In this document: positions 27,330 through 39,470 of the stretch, in pieces
Layout: each line of letters begins with the position of its first letter
How positions within the stretch are numbered: position 1 is the first letter of the stretch
NCBI RefSeq assembly: GCF_002865645.1
Contig: NW_020194530.1
Coordinates: forward strand, 131,739 to 195,738
Length of the DNA stretch: 64,000 bases
Direction of reading: 5' to 3'
Source: Hyaloscypha bicolor E
Taxonomy: Eukaryota; Ascomycota; Leotiomycetes; Helotiales; Hyaloscyphaceae
Position numbers and translations under genes: made by a program
Notes under the pieces: model-generated
The model's database searches: none
Seen by the model: the letters and a program-made list of their open reading frames with translations, nothing else
Told to the model about the DNA's origin: nothing

Positions 27330-30300
27330 AACTAGAAGAAATGCCTTTATTATTACTAAAATAACCTAATTAGGTATCTAGAAAAGCGCCTAGTTAAGTA
27401 TTTTTTATATTATCTAATTAGAAAAAGAAAATAGAACTCAGATATTCCTAGAACTAGCTAGTAAGATAATAATAATAAAGAAATTAGTAGCGGCTTGCTA
27501 TTATATTACTGAGTTAGAAATAAAGATATAATAAAGAAAAGATCTAGAAAAGCTAGAAGCTTAGATCCGTTATTTTAAAGATATTTAAATATCTGGTATA
27601 GAACCTATTATATCTCTAGTAATATCCTTAATTTAGAAGACTTCAAAAACCCAATAATTACTTACTTACTAGGGAAAGAGTATTAAAGAAGCCTAGAACT
27701 TCTTTTATTAGGTAAAGTTAAAATAGTATAAAGATAACGGGATTATCTAGGCTATTAATATAATAAAAATTATATATTATACTTCCTGTTTTAAGAATAT
27801 AGCTAGAGATATTTAGAAGTATAGGAAGTAATTAATAGGTATTAATACTATAAATTAGAAGACCTTTATTAAGTTTATAAAGAATTCTATCTTAGATCTA
27901 GAGAACTATAGTAATAATACCCTTACTAAGTTTAAGGATACTAAATAATAGCCAGGCTAGAATATCTAAAGCTTTATATCTTATTTAGATAGTTTATTAG
28001 ATAATTTAGGATATATGGGTTTATTATAAAAGCGGAATAACTTATTTAGTAGCTTGAGGCAAGAGATCCGGAATAAGATTAATTATTAAGGAAATACTTT
28101 ATAAGAAAAAAAGAAGCTTATTTCTATTATTATAAGAATTAAGAATAATTTAAATCCATTTACTTAATAGAAATATAATAATAAGCTAATAGAACTATAA
28201 AAGAAAGGAAATAGAAAGAAAGAGAAAAGAAATAATAAAAGAAAACGAAAAAGAAATATATTTCTATTATAAGGTTTATAAAACCGAAATAGTAAAAATA
28301 TAGTAATAGGATCTAATATAGTACTTATATTAGGATTTATAAGACCGGGTATAATTTGCTTTATTTACTAGAAAGAGAGTTACTATATTATTACTTGCCC
28401 TAATTAAAGGAAACTAACTTATTATAACTATAATAAGTCTGGCTATAAGTTATATAAGTACCTAGAACTAAAGAAGCCAGGAAACGGGTATATCTTATAG
28501 TAGTTATATTCGTTTATACTATAGAAAGTAAGGCTCCTAAAACGAGAATAGTAATTAAGGTTACTATTAAAATAAGGAAAGATAAGTAAAGAGTTAGAGT
28601 ATTAGTAAACTCGGGTATAAAGACTAATTATATAAAAAGGAAATTAGCTTTAGATATAGGTATTCTATTAATATTAAAAGTAATTCTCTTATTCTTACTA
28701 GAAAGAAAGAGAATTCATTTATATAAAGATTATATTCTTAGAATTACTACTAAGAATATACTAGAGAACTAAAGGAAAACTAATATATACTTTATATTAT
28801 ATAATTTTAATCCGAACTATATTAATATAATACTTGGATTTCTATAGCTTTACTAGATTAATTCCCTAATTTCCTTTAGGAAAGTAATATAGAAATACTA
28901 AATTTAATTATAGAAGATTAAAGTTCTAAATACTAGGAAATTTATTAAAGTAGTAAAATATAAGATATATATTTTTCTATTAATTACCTATTTTATAACA
29001 AATAGCTAAAGAATTATTACTATTATTACTAATAAGATAGTTATATTTCCTAAAAAGTATTAGAACCTTTTTTAAATATTCTCTATAAAGGCTATAGATA
29101 TACTATCTAACTATTATATAATAGAGTATTATATAAATCTGAAATTAGGGTTTTAATTATTATATAATTCTATATATATTTTATTAGAAAGAGAGCTTAA
29201 AATTCTTTAGAAATATCTTAATACTAGCCTAGAAAAGAAATAGATTCATTATTTTACTAGCCTAGCTAGTATTTTAATTATATTTATTCTAAAGAAAAGA
29301 GATAGCTTATATTTATATATTAATTACCGGAATCTAAATAGAATTATTATTAAGAACTAAATACTATTATTACTTATTAGTAAGACTATAAATAGGCTTT
29401 ATAGAATAAAAATATATATAAAGCTAGACTTAAAAGGTACTTATTATTAGTTATAAATATAGAAAAGTAATAAATAAAAAATAGTATTTTAAATATATTA
29501 TAGATATCTCAAATATTATATTATATTCTTTGGGCTATCTAATACTTTAGTAATATTCTAGATATATATTAACTATATATTAGTAAGCTTTATAAATATT
29601 ATTTATATAGTTTATCTAGATAATATTTTAATTTATTTAGAGAACCCAGAATAATATATAATAGTAGTCTAATATATATTCGAATAGTTATAATAGTATT
29701 AGCTTTTTATAAACTTAATAAAATATAAGTTTAATATAAAAAAAATAAAGTTCCTGGGGTTTATAATTATTAGGAAATAGCCGGCCCTAAAGAATAATAT
29801 CCGAGAAGTTTAAGTATTTCTGGGTTTTACTAATTTCTACTAGAGGTTTATTTATAAATACTTTAGAGTAATAAAAGAATTAACTAATTTATTAAAAACT
29901 AGTAGAAACCCATAATATTATTTTAGCTAGATAAATAAGGTAAATAAGGCTTTTAAAAAGCTATAAATTATATTTATAATAGTACTAATTCTTTATTATT
30001 TTAATCTAGCCTTAAAGATTTATATAGAAATAAATGTTTTAGGATTTGTAATTATAAGTATAATTTCCTAGCTCTTTAGTAAGAAGGTAGAAGCTAAGTA
30101 GTACTTTATTATTTTCTATTTAAAAAAAATAATTATAATTAAGAATAAATATAAGATATATAATTCTAAACTCTTAGTTATTATTCTAGTATTTTATATC
30201 TAGTAATATTACCTAATATATATCTAGTATACTATTATTATTAAAATAAATTATAATAACTTGAAATATTTTATAACTAAGAGAAAACTAAATAATTAAT

Positions 30301-30456
30301 AAATAAGATAAATAGAGAAGCTAGCTATTTTTGATTCTATTTTAGAATACTAACCAAAATATAGTAATTTTACTAATAGGCTATTAAAAAGGCCAGACTT
30401 TATAATAGATATAAATAAAGATATTTTATTATTTATATTTTATAATAAGCTATAGA
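27330..30456 (+). pseudogene. gag-pol relic of B2, 5' part
   Basis: Parallel to 17890-21050 of B1: coiled-coil gag near 27460-27570, zinc knuckle near 28360-28410, protease near 28590 and reverse transcriptase near 29270-29800, with the same RIP-type stops. It breaks off within the region after RNase H, where the Helitron entered, and resumes at 35758. Confidence 0.8.
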
Positions 30457-30545
30457 CAAGTTTAGGGCCGCTTTACTAAAATTATTAATTAGCGGCCCTA
30501 TATAAGCTCCGGGGCTAATTAATAATTTTGCTCTAAACTTGTTCC
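30457..30545. repeat. palindromic 3' end of the Helitron with terminal hairpin
   Basis: Stem GGGCCGCT (30465-30472) pairs with AGCGGCCC (30491-30498) around an 18 nt loop. A wider inverted repeat also exists: acaagtttag (30456-30465) pairs with ctaaacttgt (30533-30542), and aaaattattaattag pairs with ctaattaataatttt (30515-30529). The first hairpin sits where a Helitron replication-termination hairpin is expected. Confidence 0.7.
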
Positions 30546-30629
30546 GAGTAGGATTAGAATTAAAGAAAGTATATGACTTGGTAAAGGCCTTTATAAATAA
30601 TATAAGAAGAAGAATAGCCCGTAAGTAAG

Positions 30630-33600
30630 TTAAAAGCTAAATAAGACCCTGTAATATTTCTGAGTATACTATATTACTTATATAATTTATATTAGAGAAT
30701 AAAAGAATATAAAGCCCTGCTTATAAGATTACCTATAAGGCTGCTATATAAAACTGGCCATAAGAAAAGACCAGTAATTATAAATCCACTCCTATTGCCT
30801 CAAATAACTAGCCCTGTAACTTATTAATAGTTATTATAAAAAATAAAGCAAGTGGAAACTACTTATAGGAGAGTATAAAAGACAGTTACTAATCCATTAA
30901 CTAGAGCTTAATCCATAGAATTATCCGTAATTAGCCATTAAAATCACTACCTAGTAGCCATATACGAATCGAGAACTTCCCAAAGCTATAAATTAATATC
31001 CGTAACCTATTATAAAGCCCTTCCTGCGAATAGAGATTCCGCAAGAGTATTACGGGTATATTAATCTTGAGTTATAGCTTAAAAAGAAGTAAACCCGGTA
31101 AATAGATACTTTATAAGATCTCTAGAGATAATTCTGTAATTTCAGGATCTGCCTTATTTATATTAGCCAAATCTACTATAAAATATATCTGTTCCTGGCT
31201 AGGAAGTATATCCAGGATTATTTAGTTAAGCTTACAGACTATATTATTTAGGATTAATAGAATTACCTATCTACTAAAGGCCCGGTAGTTATATGGGGCC
31301 TGCAAGAGTTATTCTTGCGAGTAGATATAATTAATTAGGTCTATAACTAACTAGGTATACGGAATAAAAGGCGGGAGCATAATCTGCCTATTTAAGGACG
31401 GGTTATATAGTAGATAACTAATCTAGTCTATAAAATCCTACTTGGACGGGTTATTATAGACCCGTATATTAATCTGTAATAATAACTAACGGAGCCATGG
31501 CCAGATCCACGTCCGCTATAAGCAGGCCCATACCGTATTGGCCCGTAAATTATATAGGACTATTAGTAAGATCTGGGCAAAGTTCTTCCCGAGAATTACA
31601 GGTACTTCTTTAAAGAGAATATTATCCGTAACTAACCATAAATCGACTATTAGCCGGTATACTACCTCAAAGTAATACTTGTATTATATAGGTACCTTGT
31701 CCCAGATAATTAGGTCCGTAGATTATAAGAGTGCCCCGAGCCGGCTTATCTTAGTAATTATACTTATAAATAACTTATTAAGCTTAAGCAGGATCCGGAA
31801 CTAGGAGTAAGACATGCGTCTGTCTGAGAAAAGGAGAGCCGCAATATCCATTAATACCATATATAGGATTACCTTACCTTAGCTACGGTAATAATAATAG
31901 AGGGTCTTATAAAGGAATGTCTTACTAGTCCCGCCCGGGCCTTATAAATAGAAGTAAGCCGTCTGTAAATCGTCCATAATTACTATTATAATTATCTAGA
32001 AGCAAGAGTACTAGTTTACATTTAGCTAGGCTTATATTACGGTTACTAGTAATATCTTACGGGTATAATTAACTTATAGATTAGCCATATAGTAGCTTAT
32101 AGTCTAGTTAAAGGTATTCTCAGGCAGGATAATATCTGTAAGCATTTGCTAGAGATCCATAAGGCTGAGACCAAGTAAGAAGAGGTTATAATTATAGTAA
32201 GAATTAACTAAGGGTAGCGGGAAGTTAATTAATAGGTTACGGGCGAGCTTACGGGCTAAGTTATTATAGAAATACTCCTTATACTAGTCCCAGATTACTT
32301 ATATATTCGTAATTAGCTACTAGTAGATACTTATAAGAAAGAGTATTTATAAACTATAGCCGGTTATTAATAAAATAGCCTTATTAAAGTATTAGAATTA
32401 CTCCTAATTATTCTTTACCAAGCTATAGGCAATATAAATAGCATAGTATATAGGATAACGGATGCCCTTAACTAAGTAGAGCTTATTAAAGGATTATAGA
32501 CTATATATGACTATTAGTAAGAGTTATAAGTAGAACCGCTTGCCCGAAACTAGGCTATAGTAGTAAATACGGCTAATATTATACCCTTGCTTGCGGCACT
32601 TCTATATCCGGGTCTTAGTAACCTATATAAAGTACTATGGGAACTCGTAATATAGGTACTAGTATTTATCCTTATATATTATATTATATTTAAAAAAGGC
32701 TATTAAGGTCGAGCGGGTATTTACGGCCTGGTCCGTAATCTGCTCGGGTAAGAGATTAGCCATAAAGTAGATTATATATTACCTAGAGAAGTAAATTACG
32801 AGATATTAAACCAGGGGGAACTTTTGGTATATTAGGCACTTAAACAGGCGCCAGAAAGCCTCTATAAGGCCCATATACTAAGCCTAGAGATACTAGGTAA
32901 TCTTATTATCTATTCCCGAGATAGTAATAGTTATATGGTCCGTTCTCTTATAAATATACTTATAAATATACTTAATTACTTATATAAATATATAAATCTT
33001 AATATTAATATATAAGCGGAACTTCTAGAAAAGATACGGGTTATATGAAATAATCTAGCGGTTATTACGGATAACTTCCTGGTCTAGAAAGTCTGGTTTA
33101 CGGACCGTAAATATATGGCTATTATTCCGGTACTAGTACTTGGGATATTTATTCTTATAGATAATTATTATAGCCGCAAATACTTTGGGGAATCTTTTCT
33201 AGTATATAAGCGGGGCTATAGGTATCTTATAGATTATATACGGGGCTTTTGAATTATTATTAAGACTATATGGCCCGTAAGATATCTGGCTAGTAATTAT
33301 GGCCGTAAGTTCGCCTATAGAATCCTATAACAGGTCTGGGAACTCGGTATAAATAACCTTATTAACCAAATTAGGAATTAAGAAAACGGCGTCTTTCTTA
33401 AGAAATAAGAGCAGGTATATATATAGAAGGCTATGCTTCTAGTATTCAATTATATAGATATGGCCCGTATATTATCCGAAAAGATAGTTCTTGAGAGTTA
33501 TAAGAAGCTCTCTTATTTTTAGGATAAAGATCTAGTAAAGGAGATCCGGATAGTTAATTACTTACTGCCTGTTTAAAAGGTAATCTGTAATCTCAGGCTA

Positions 33601-33780
33601 GTATAGGTTAGCTATAAAAGTAATAAAGAAGCTTGGCTTACTAAAGTATTATATAATAGCTATTAAGTCTTAAAAGAGCTACTATATAAAGTAATTACTG
33701 CCTATAAAGCTTAATAGAAGAATAAAGTAATAGCTAATATTACTTATACGGACATTTTTACGGATTAGAGTATCCGTAAG
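30630..33780 (-). pseudogene. Helitron Rep-helicase (RepHel) relic
   Basis: Minus-strand translation, N to C, recovers diagnostic Helitron motifs. FFITFIANLY-PEI (about 33590-33630) matches FITFTxNPxWPEI. EY-KHSLLYIYLLLFL near 33400-33450 stands for EYQKRGLPHIHLLLFL, with the HUH metal-binding His pair changed to Tyr. Next come YNPYLF-KFRLYINIKIY and IKYIYKYIYK (about 32950-33060) and EAFWRLF (about 32850). The PIF1-type helicase has GPGGTSKT (31919-31942, Walker A), then AALLFSDRRMSYS-FRI and IIWDKVP (Walker B, Glu to Lys). It ends with TINKLQG-LFEAIGVDL and FSYGQFYIAAL (about 30730-30850). The protein would nick and replicate the element by rolling circle. Gln and Trp codons became stops. 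The N-terminal limit is unknown and may extend beyond 33780. Confidence 0.85.
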
Positions 33781-35220
33781 TCTCGTATAGATATCTATAC
33801 GGATATTCTACTAGTATAAGTAGAGCCAGTTAAGCGAGGTAGTCTTATAGGTAATATATATATTAATAACATATTACTAAAAGAGGCAGCTAGTATAAAA
33901 GAGCAGGGAGAAGGCTAGACGAATATAGAGATAGTACTAGTAAAAGACCCGCTACTCGAGTCATATCCGCTAACGGGTCCTATTACGGTCCTATAACTAT
34001 AAACTGTAGTACTAGCCCGGGTTACTATACGGGAAGAGTAAGATATAGTAAAGCAGTATATATATTATATATATAATATTAACTATATATATTTATAAAT
34101 GCTTGCGGCCTGCTTTATAGACTATAAGTACCAGATTACGGCGGCTTATATTTGTATACTTGTCCGGGATAAGGGCTATAATCTTATTACTTATTAGGAG
34201 GTTCTTATAATAATAATTAGTACCTGACTCGAGGATTAAGTATATTTGCAAGTTAAGTAAGATCCGGAAATCGGTTTACTAGCTTGCAAGATACTTGCGG
34301 GCTATCTTATAGACTATAATAAACGGATTATAATCCGTAAGCATATTTATAAGCTATAAAAGAACCATATAATCTAAGTAAGGGAAGTTAGTAGCCCGTA
34401 TATTAGTTATAAAAAGCGGATTATAAAAGAAGAGCTATATAAAGAAGGGTTTAATATATAAAGCGGGCTATAGTAGGCCTTGGAAATAGAAGAGCTTGCC
34501 GTAGATCTAAAAGTACTAGATCCTATAGGAGAAGTTAATTCATATATTCTTCTTATATTTAACTAATATAAAAGCAAAAGCATAATTATATACCCGGATA
34601 TTTGCCCGGAAGGCCCGGTAAAGCGGATTATTACCCGTAAAGAAATAAGAGAGATATAGAGAAGGCTTACGGATTAAAGGAAGTATTATATTACCCTTCT
34701 TATAATAGGCCTTAAAGCAATTATTTATATAACTAAAATAGAGGGCTCTGCAAGCTATATAGCGACCCGTAAGCAGACTAGTTATATATGCGGGAGCTAG
34801 CCGGAAGCATAAGAGGAAGCCAAGAGGCCGTATAATAGGTAGGTCTATAGAAGGGTTCTCTAAGATATTAACTAGGGCCGTAACGGACGGTTAACGGATC
34901 CGTTACTAGTACTGTAGGGCTGGCTCGTTTATAGAGACGTCTATAATAGACTATTATTATTACCGGGAGATAGAAAGGGTATTCGGATCAAGTTCTTATA
35001 AGGCAGGGCGTTACTAGGTATAATTAGTAGTATTCCGGGCCTATTAATAGGTTAGTTAAGTTAGAAAAGAGGGAAAATATAAACTCGATAGTAATTATAG
35101 GTCTTATATTACTTGCCTCGCTCTATAATAAAGTCAGAAGCAGGCCGGTTTTGCTTATAGGTAGTATAAAAGTAAGGAGGGTCTATAATATAAGTAAAAG
35201 GGAAAGTAGTAAATGTGAAA
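33781..35220. other. Helitron 5' region with no firm gene
   Basis: By position this holds the N-terminal part of the Rep-helicase gene or an auxiliary gene. A plus-strand frame (for example from ATG 34099 to about 35070) keeps one register with only RIP-type stops, but the stop density is close to what this composition gives by chance. No family was recognised on either strand. Confidence 0.35.
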
Positions 35221-35272
35221 GTAATAAAGAGAAGAAGAAGAGAAGAGTAATATAAGGCTAGCTTTTTTTTTT

Positions 35273-35556
35273 TGGTGTTCCTCACGTGACCTGTATTTTT
35301 TAGGGAGCCCCGAGAGCTAGCTAGTGCCTTAAGAATTTCCCTTGCCCTCTCTCGAGCTTTAAAAAATCGTAATAAAAGCCCCTTGTATTCTAGAACTACT
35401 AAAATATAGAGAAAGGTACTTGAGCTTCTTCTCTCTTATCCTAAGCTAAGCCCTAAGGATTTGGACGTAATTACGTTCCGATGCGCGATTTCCTAGAAGG
35501 GAGAGATTCTGGTGTTTCTCACGTGACCCGCTTTTTCCAGGGAGTACTGGGAGCTA
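35273..35556. repeat. 47 bp direct repeat pair with CACGTG
   Basis: Copies at 35273-35319 and 35510-35556 share tggtgtt-ctcacgtgacc, then agggag and gagcta. Each holds a palindromic CACGTG (35283-35288 and 35520-35525). They lie upstream of the minus-strand RepHel gene, so they may be promoter elements. Confidence 0.6.
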
Positions 35557-35589
35557 ATTGCTTAGGGTAGTCCGAATATAGGATAATAT

Positions 35590-35746
35590 CCGTTAAGCTG
35601 CGGCCAGGTGCATACTTCCGTAATTAGTTATACCGCAAAATTAGAGCGAATTAGAAGTTTTAGATTAAGAATTAGAATTTATGATTTGCTATAAAAGCTT
35701 GCTTAAATGCTTACGGACTAGTATGTACCTGGCCGTAGCTAAACGG
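35590..35746. repeat. inverted repeat near the 5' end of the Helitron
   Basis: Arms 35590-35623 and 35711-35746 pair (ccgttaagctgcggccaggt against acctggccgtagctaaacgg) with a few mismatches and a loop of about 87 nt. The outer arm begins 11 nt from the right boundary. A large hairpin at the 5' end is not typical of canonical Helitrons. Confidence 0.65.
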
Positions 35747-35757
35747 ATAGAAGAGGA

Positions 35758-37510
35758 ATATAGAATAGAGAGCCTTATAAGTAGTAGTAATAGGATACTA
35801 TATTATTCCTATAATATTATAATTTAAGGCCTAGGAAAGAGAAAATAGGTACTTCTTAATTAGTAAAATACTAAGGAATTCCGAAAAGGAAATCTATTTT
35901 AGTAATAAAGTAATACCAGAAATATTATTACTTGAGTCTATTATTAGTATAGCTAGTTATAAATAGTATATACTACGAATTCTAGCTATATAAATAACTA
36001 GATCCGAAATAATATATAAGGAAAGTAGAAAGATATTATTTAAATTACTATTATAATACTAAAGGCTCGATTTATTAGTATAATACTAGTAATATAAATA
36101 GTTCTTAAAGAAGATTTTTGCTAGAGCTATTAAGATTTAGGAACTTAATATATCTGGGTTATTAAGATATTAGAATACTATTTATATATTAAATAAGCCG
36201 GTTTTTAAAAAAGAATTACTATAAGCAAATTATAATAACCCTATAAATAGGTATTTTAGTACTAGTAAGATACTAGAAATTCTTTAGAGAAAGTACTTCT
36301 AATAAAGTATAAAAAAGAATATAAAAAACCATATTAGAACTTGCCCTATATATTAATAAACTAAGGTAAAGAGATATTTATAATATAATATATTTAGTTT
36401 GTTTCCTTTTTTCTCTAAGCTATAGTAAGAAATTACTATAGACTTTATTATAGGGCTATTTTCTTCTAGGTTTTATAGTAAAGTATATAATTCTATACTT
36501 ATTATTATTAATAAATATATAAAAATAGTATAATATATTCTAATTACTAAGGAAATCTCGGCTCTTGAGTTAGTAGAGCTATTTATATATTATATTATTA
36601 AAAACTTTAGTATATCTATAAATATAACTTTTAATAAAGAATCTGTTTTTATAAATAAGTTCTAATTAAGTCTATATTTCTATTTAAAGATTTAATAATA
36701 GCTAAGTATAGTATTCTACTTATAAACTAATAAATAAATAGAGAATCTAAACTAAACTCTAGAATAGTACTTAAGATACTATACTAGCTATTAGTAAGAT
36801 AACTAGATAATAAAGCTTATTCTTATAGAATTTATATATAATAATTTTATATATTTAATAATAGAAATTTCTTTATTTTATATATTATATGAATTCTATT
36901 CTAGTATTAAATTATATATTAAGAATAATATTTCAGAAAAAAGAATACCGGTAATATAAGAAAGAATATAAAGGATTTAAGTAGAATGAGAGATACTAGA
37001 GAAGTAATAGTAAGAAATAGTAAATATATAGAAAAAGTACTATAATAAGAAATATATTAATAAAAAGTTTAATATATATAATAAAGTTATATTTCATATA
37101 AAGAATATTTAATAGCTATAATCTAGTATAAAGCTAGTAAATAGATATTTTGGCTCCTTTAAAGTTCTGGAAATTATAGAAATATATAAATAAATATATT
37201 ACTTGAAATTACTATTATTATATTAGATTTATAATATTTTCTATATTTTTCTTTTAGAACTATAATACTCGTAAGCTAGTATTATAGTAGAACTAGAACT
37301 AGTCAAAATTAAGAGTAAAGAAGAATTCGAGATAGAATCTATTATAGTTTATAGGAAGAATAGAAAAGGAAGAAAATATTTTATTTATTAAAAGGGCTAT
37401 TTACTAGTAAATAATATACAGGAACTACTAAGTAATCTGGAAAATATAGCTTAAGAATTATAAGAATACTTAGAAAAGAATAATATTATAATACTATTAG
37501 CTAAATAAAG
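35758..37510 (+). pseudogene. gag-pol relic of B2, 3' part (integrase and chromodomain)
   Basis: Continues B2 after the Helitron. The integrase core is near 36430-36600 and the chromodomain near 37330-37480 (ILFIY-KGYLLVNNI-ELLSNLEN), parallel to 21060-22800 of B1. RIP-type stops throughout. Confidence 0.8.
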
Positions 37511-38898
37511 GCATAAAAAATAAATACTTTTATTAGGAAACTATTAAAAACCATATATTTATTCTTAGAAAAATTATATAAAAATTATTAAGAACTTTAA
37601 AAACTCTGATTTCTATATCCTATAAATATTCTATTCTTATAACTACTCTCTATTATTCTTATTATTATTCTTATTAGGATTCTCTCGAGAAATAGGTAAT
37701 AAATTAGCCTATAAAGCTATTAGCTATTAGTAAGAAACGAGGAAGAAATAAGCTTACTTAATACTAAAGGATATTAATTATACTATTAAGAGTACTTTAT
37801 ATTTATATTAAGCTAGTAAGAATTACTTAACCTATTTCTTAGATTATTAGAGGAATTTATTAGTCTTAAATAATAGCTTTAATATAAGAAGTATATATAG
37901 TTTAATATAGAAGAAAGATAATAATAGCCTTTTTTCTTTTAGATAAAGAATAGAGAAGATACTTATATATATTAATAACTTAAAAAAGATAGTTTAATTA
38001 TACTATATATATTTAAGGAACTTTAGATAATATTAAAATAGGGAATAAATAAAGGAATTTATAACTTATAGAATTATATTTCTTTTTCTTAGAATAATAG
38101 TAATTATATATTAAGTAATTATTATTTTTAATATAAATAAAGTCGGGAAACTTAGTAATATTCTTAGAATATTAAAAATAGTAAAAGCGAATTAAGAATA
38201 TAGGAATATTGGCTAAACGGGTAATAATAGGCTAATAAGTATTAAGAGAAGTATTTATCTTAATAAATAAAGAAGTAGAAAAGAGAATTATAAGGGAACT
38301 TAAATAAAGCTTAAATAAAGCTTAAAGGAACTTAAAGGAACTTAAAGAAGGCTTAAAGAAAGAAGATAAGAAATAAAGAGAAGCTAGGTATAATATTATA
38401 ATTAAGGAAATAGAAGATTAGTTAGTAGGAAAAGAGAGGCCTTTTTATAATACTTTTTCCCTAAATAGTAATTATGAATTCGGAACTAGCTTTATATTAG
38501 AAATACCCAGAAAATTCTAAAAAAGGGATTTATAAATAAACCAGAAGATCGGATTAACTTTTCTAAGCTCTTAAGCTTATAAAGTAATAATTTATTTATA
38601 AATAAAGGCTAAGTTAGGATTTATAAACTAATTAGAAAACCGGAAAAGCTTTATATCTAATAGTATATACTATATTTATATTACCTTTATAAGGGGGAAT
38701 TACTAGAGGCAATTTATAAGTTAACTAGGCAGGATTAATAAACTATATTTTTAATTCTATTACCTAGTATAATAATAGAGTAATTATAGGAAGTCTTTAG
38801 AAAAAACTAATAGCCGAAAAAGTTTCAGGGAATTATTTATAAAGCTATTTATAGTTTTCTCAGGCCTCTTGAAAATAAGGGCCTAAAGAGAGAATTAA
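37511..38898 (+). other. extra 3' segment of B2
   Basis: Homologous to 22831-24187 in B1. Includes the Lys/Glu/Leu-rich run near 38290-38360. Confidence 0.5.
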
Positions 38899-39207
38899 TA
38901 TAATAGGTATATATAATAATATATAGATAAGTATTAGATATTATAAATCTAGTTTCCTATTTTAGGTAAAGCTTATAATCGGAATTATATGAATTATATA
39001 GGATTATATTTCCTAGTTAAGTAAAGTACTTTATAGGCTTAGCTAAGTACTAGGAAATATATAAGAAGATACTTCTAGCTTTAGAAAAAGGTATTAATTA
39101 GTCTTTTATTAGAATTAATTCTTGGAATTAGTTATACTTACAAGTATTACTTTATAGCTTATTTATTTTAACTGCTTATATATTATTCTACTATTATATA
39201 TCTTATA
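38899..39207 (+). repeat. 3' LTR of B2
   Basis: 309 bp copy of 26936-27244, followed by aatat (target duplication) and the remainder of the Copia LTR. Confidence 0.88.
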
Positions 39208-39470
39208 AATATAGAAATACTAGTTATATTAATTAGTAAAATTATTATTATTTAGAAATAAGAATTATAATATTATAATATTAATATATAATTCCTAAAT
39301 TTACTAAGCCTAAAAGAGTCTAATTTACTAGTCAAGTTACTAATAAGACGCGAGATTATATAACTATATCTCGTATCTTATATCCTATTACCTATATCCT
39401 ATTACCTATATCTTATATCTTATATCCCGTAACTATATATATAATTCCTAAAGAAATAGCTATACTAATA
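39208..39470 (-). repeat. Copia LTR, second part
   Basis: Continues the LTR begun at 26895 and matches 13938-14183. It ends TAATA at 39470 and carries an expanded tatatcctattacc-type tract (about 39361-39431), longer than in the 14 kb copy. Confidence 0.75.

Larger units (their letters stand above)
30457..35757 (-). mobile_element. Helitron (RepHel type), minus strand, nested in B2
   Basis: The boundaries come from comparison with the uninterrupted B1 and B3 copies: flanking B2 sequence stops at about 30456 and resumes at 35758. The segment is visibly richer in G and C than the surrounding retroelement. On the minus strand it encodes a Rep-helicase protein. No target-site duplication is seen. 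At the 3' end (left edge) an 8 bp GGGCCGCT/AGCGGCCC hairpin lies 8 nt from the terminus, as in Helitrons, but the end reads CTAAACTTG rather than CTRR. The host junction is T|T on the minus strand, as in Helentron/Helitron2 relatives. Two bases (tc) are shared by both junctions, so each end is uncertain by 2 bp. Confidence 0.85.
26936..39207 (+). mobile_element. chromovirus family B, copy B2, carrying a Helitron
   Basis: LTRs of 309 bp each (26936-27244 and 38899-39207) flank a family-B gag-pol relic. B2 spans 12272 bp because a 5301 bp Helitron lies in it at 30457-35757; without it the length matches B1. The target duplication is ggtat/aatat. A 45 bp in-frame stretch present in B1 and B3 is missing near 29775, between two atta repeats. 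The reverse-transcriptase box is YLDN near 29613. Confidence 0.9.
13902..39470 (-). mobile_element. Ty1/Copia element, minus strand, split by two gypsy insertions
   Basis: Related LTRs lie at 13902-14183 and at 26895-26935 plus 39208-39470, all reading the same way. The internal parts (14184-17497 and 24491-26894) encode copia-type pol and gag relics on the minus strand: pol at the low-coordinate end, gag at the high-coordinate end. Without the inserted elements the Copia copy is about 6.3 kb. The outer flanks (attat and aaaac) do not match as a target duplication, so the two LTRs could also come from two related insertions. Confidence 0.75.

Noticed and set aside
33500..35080. Long plus-strand frame in the Helitron with only RIP-type stops
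   Set aside because: Up to about 33780 it overlaps the minus-strand Rep gene. Beyond that, stop density is near the chance level and no motif is recognised, so it is not listed as a gene.
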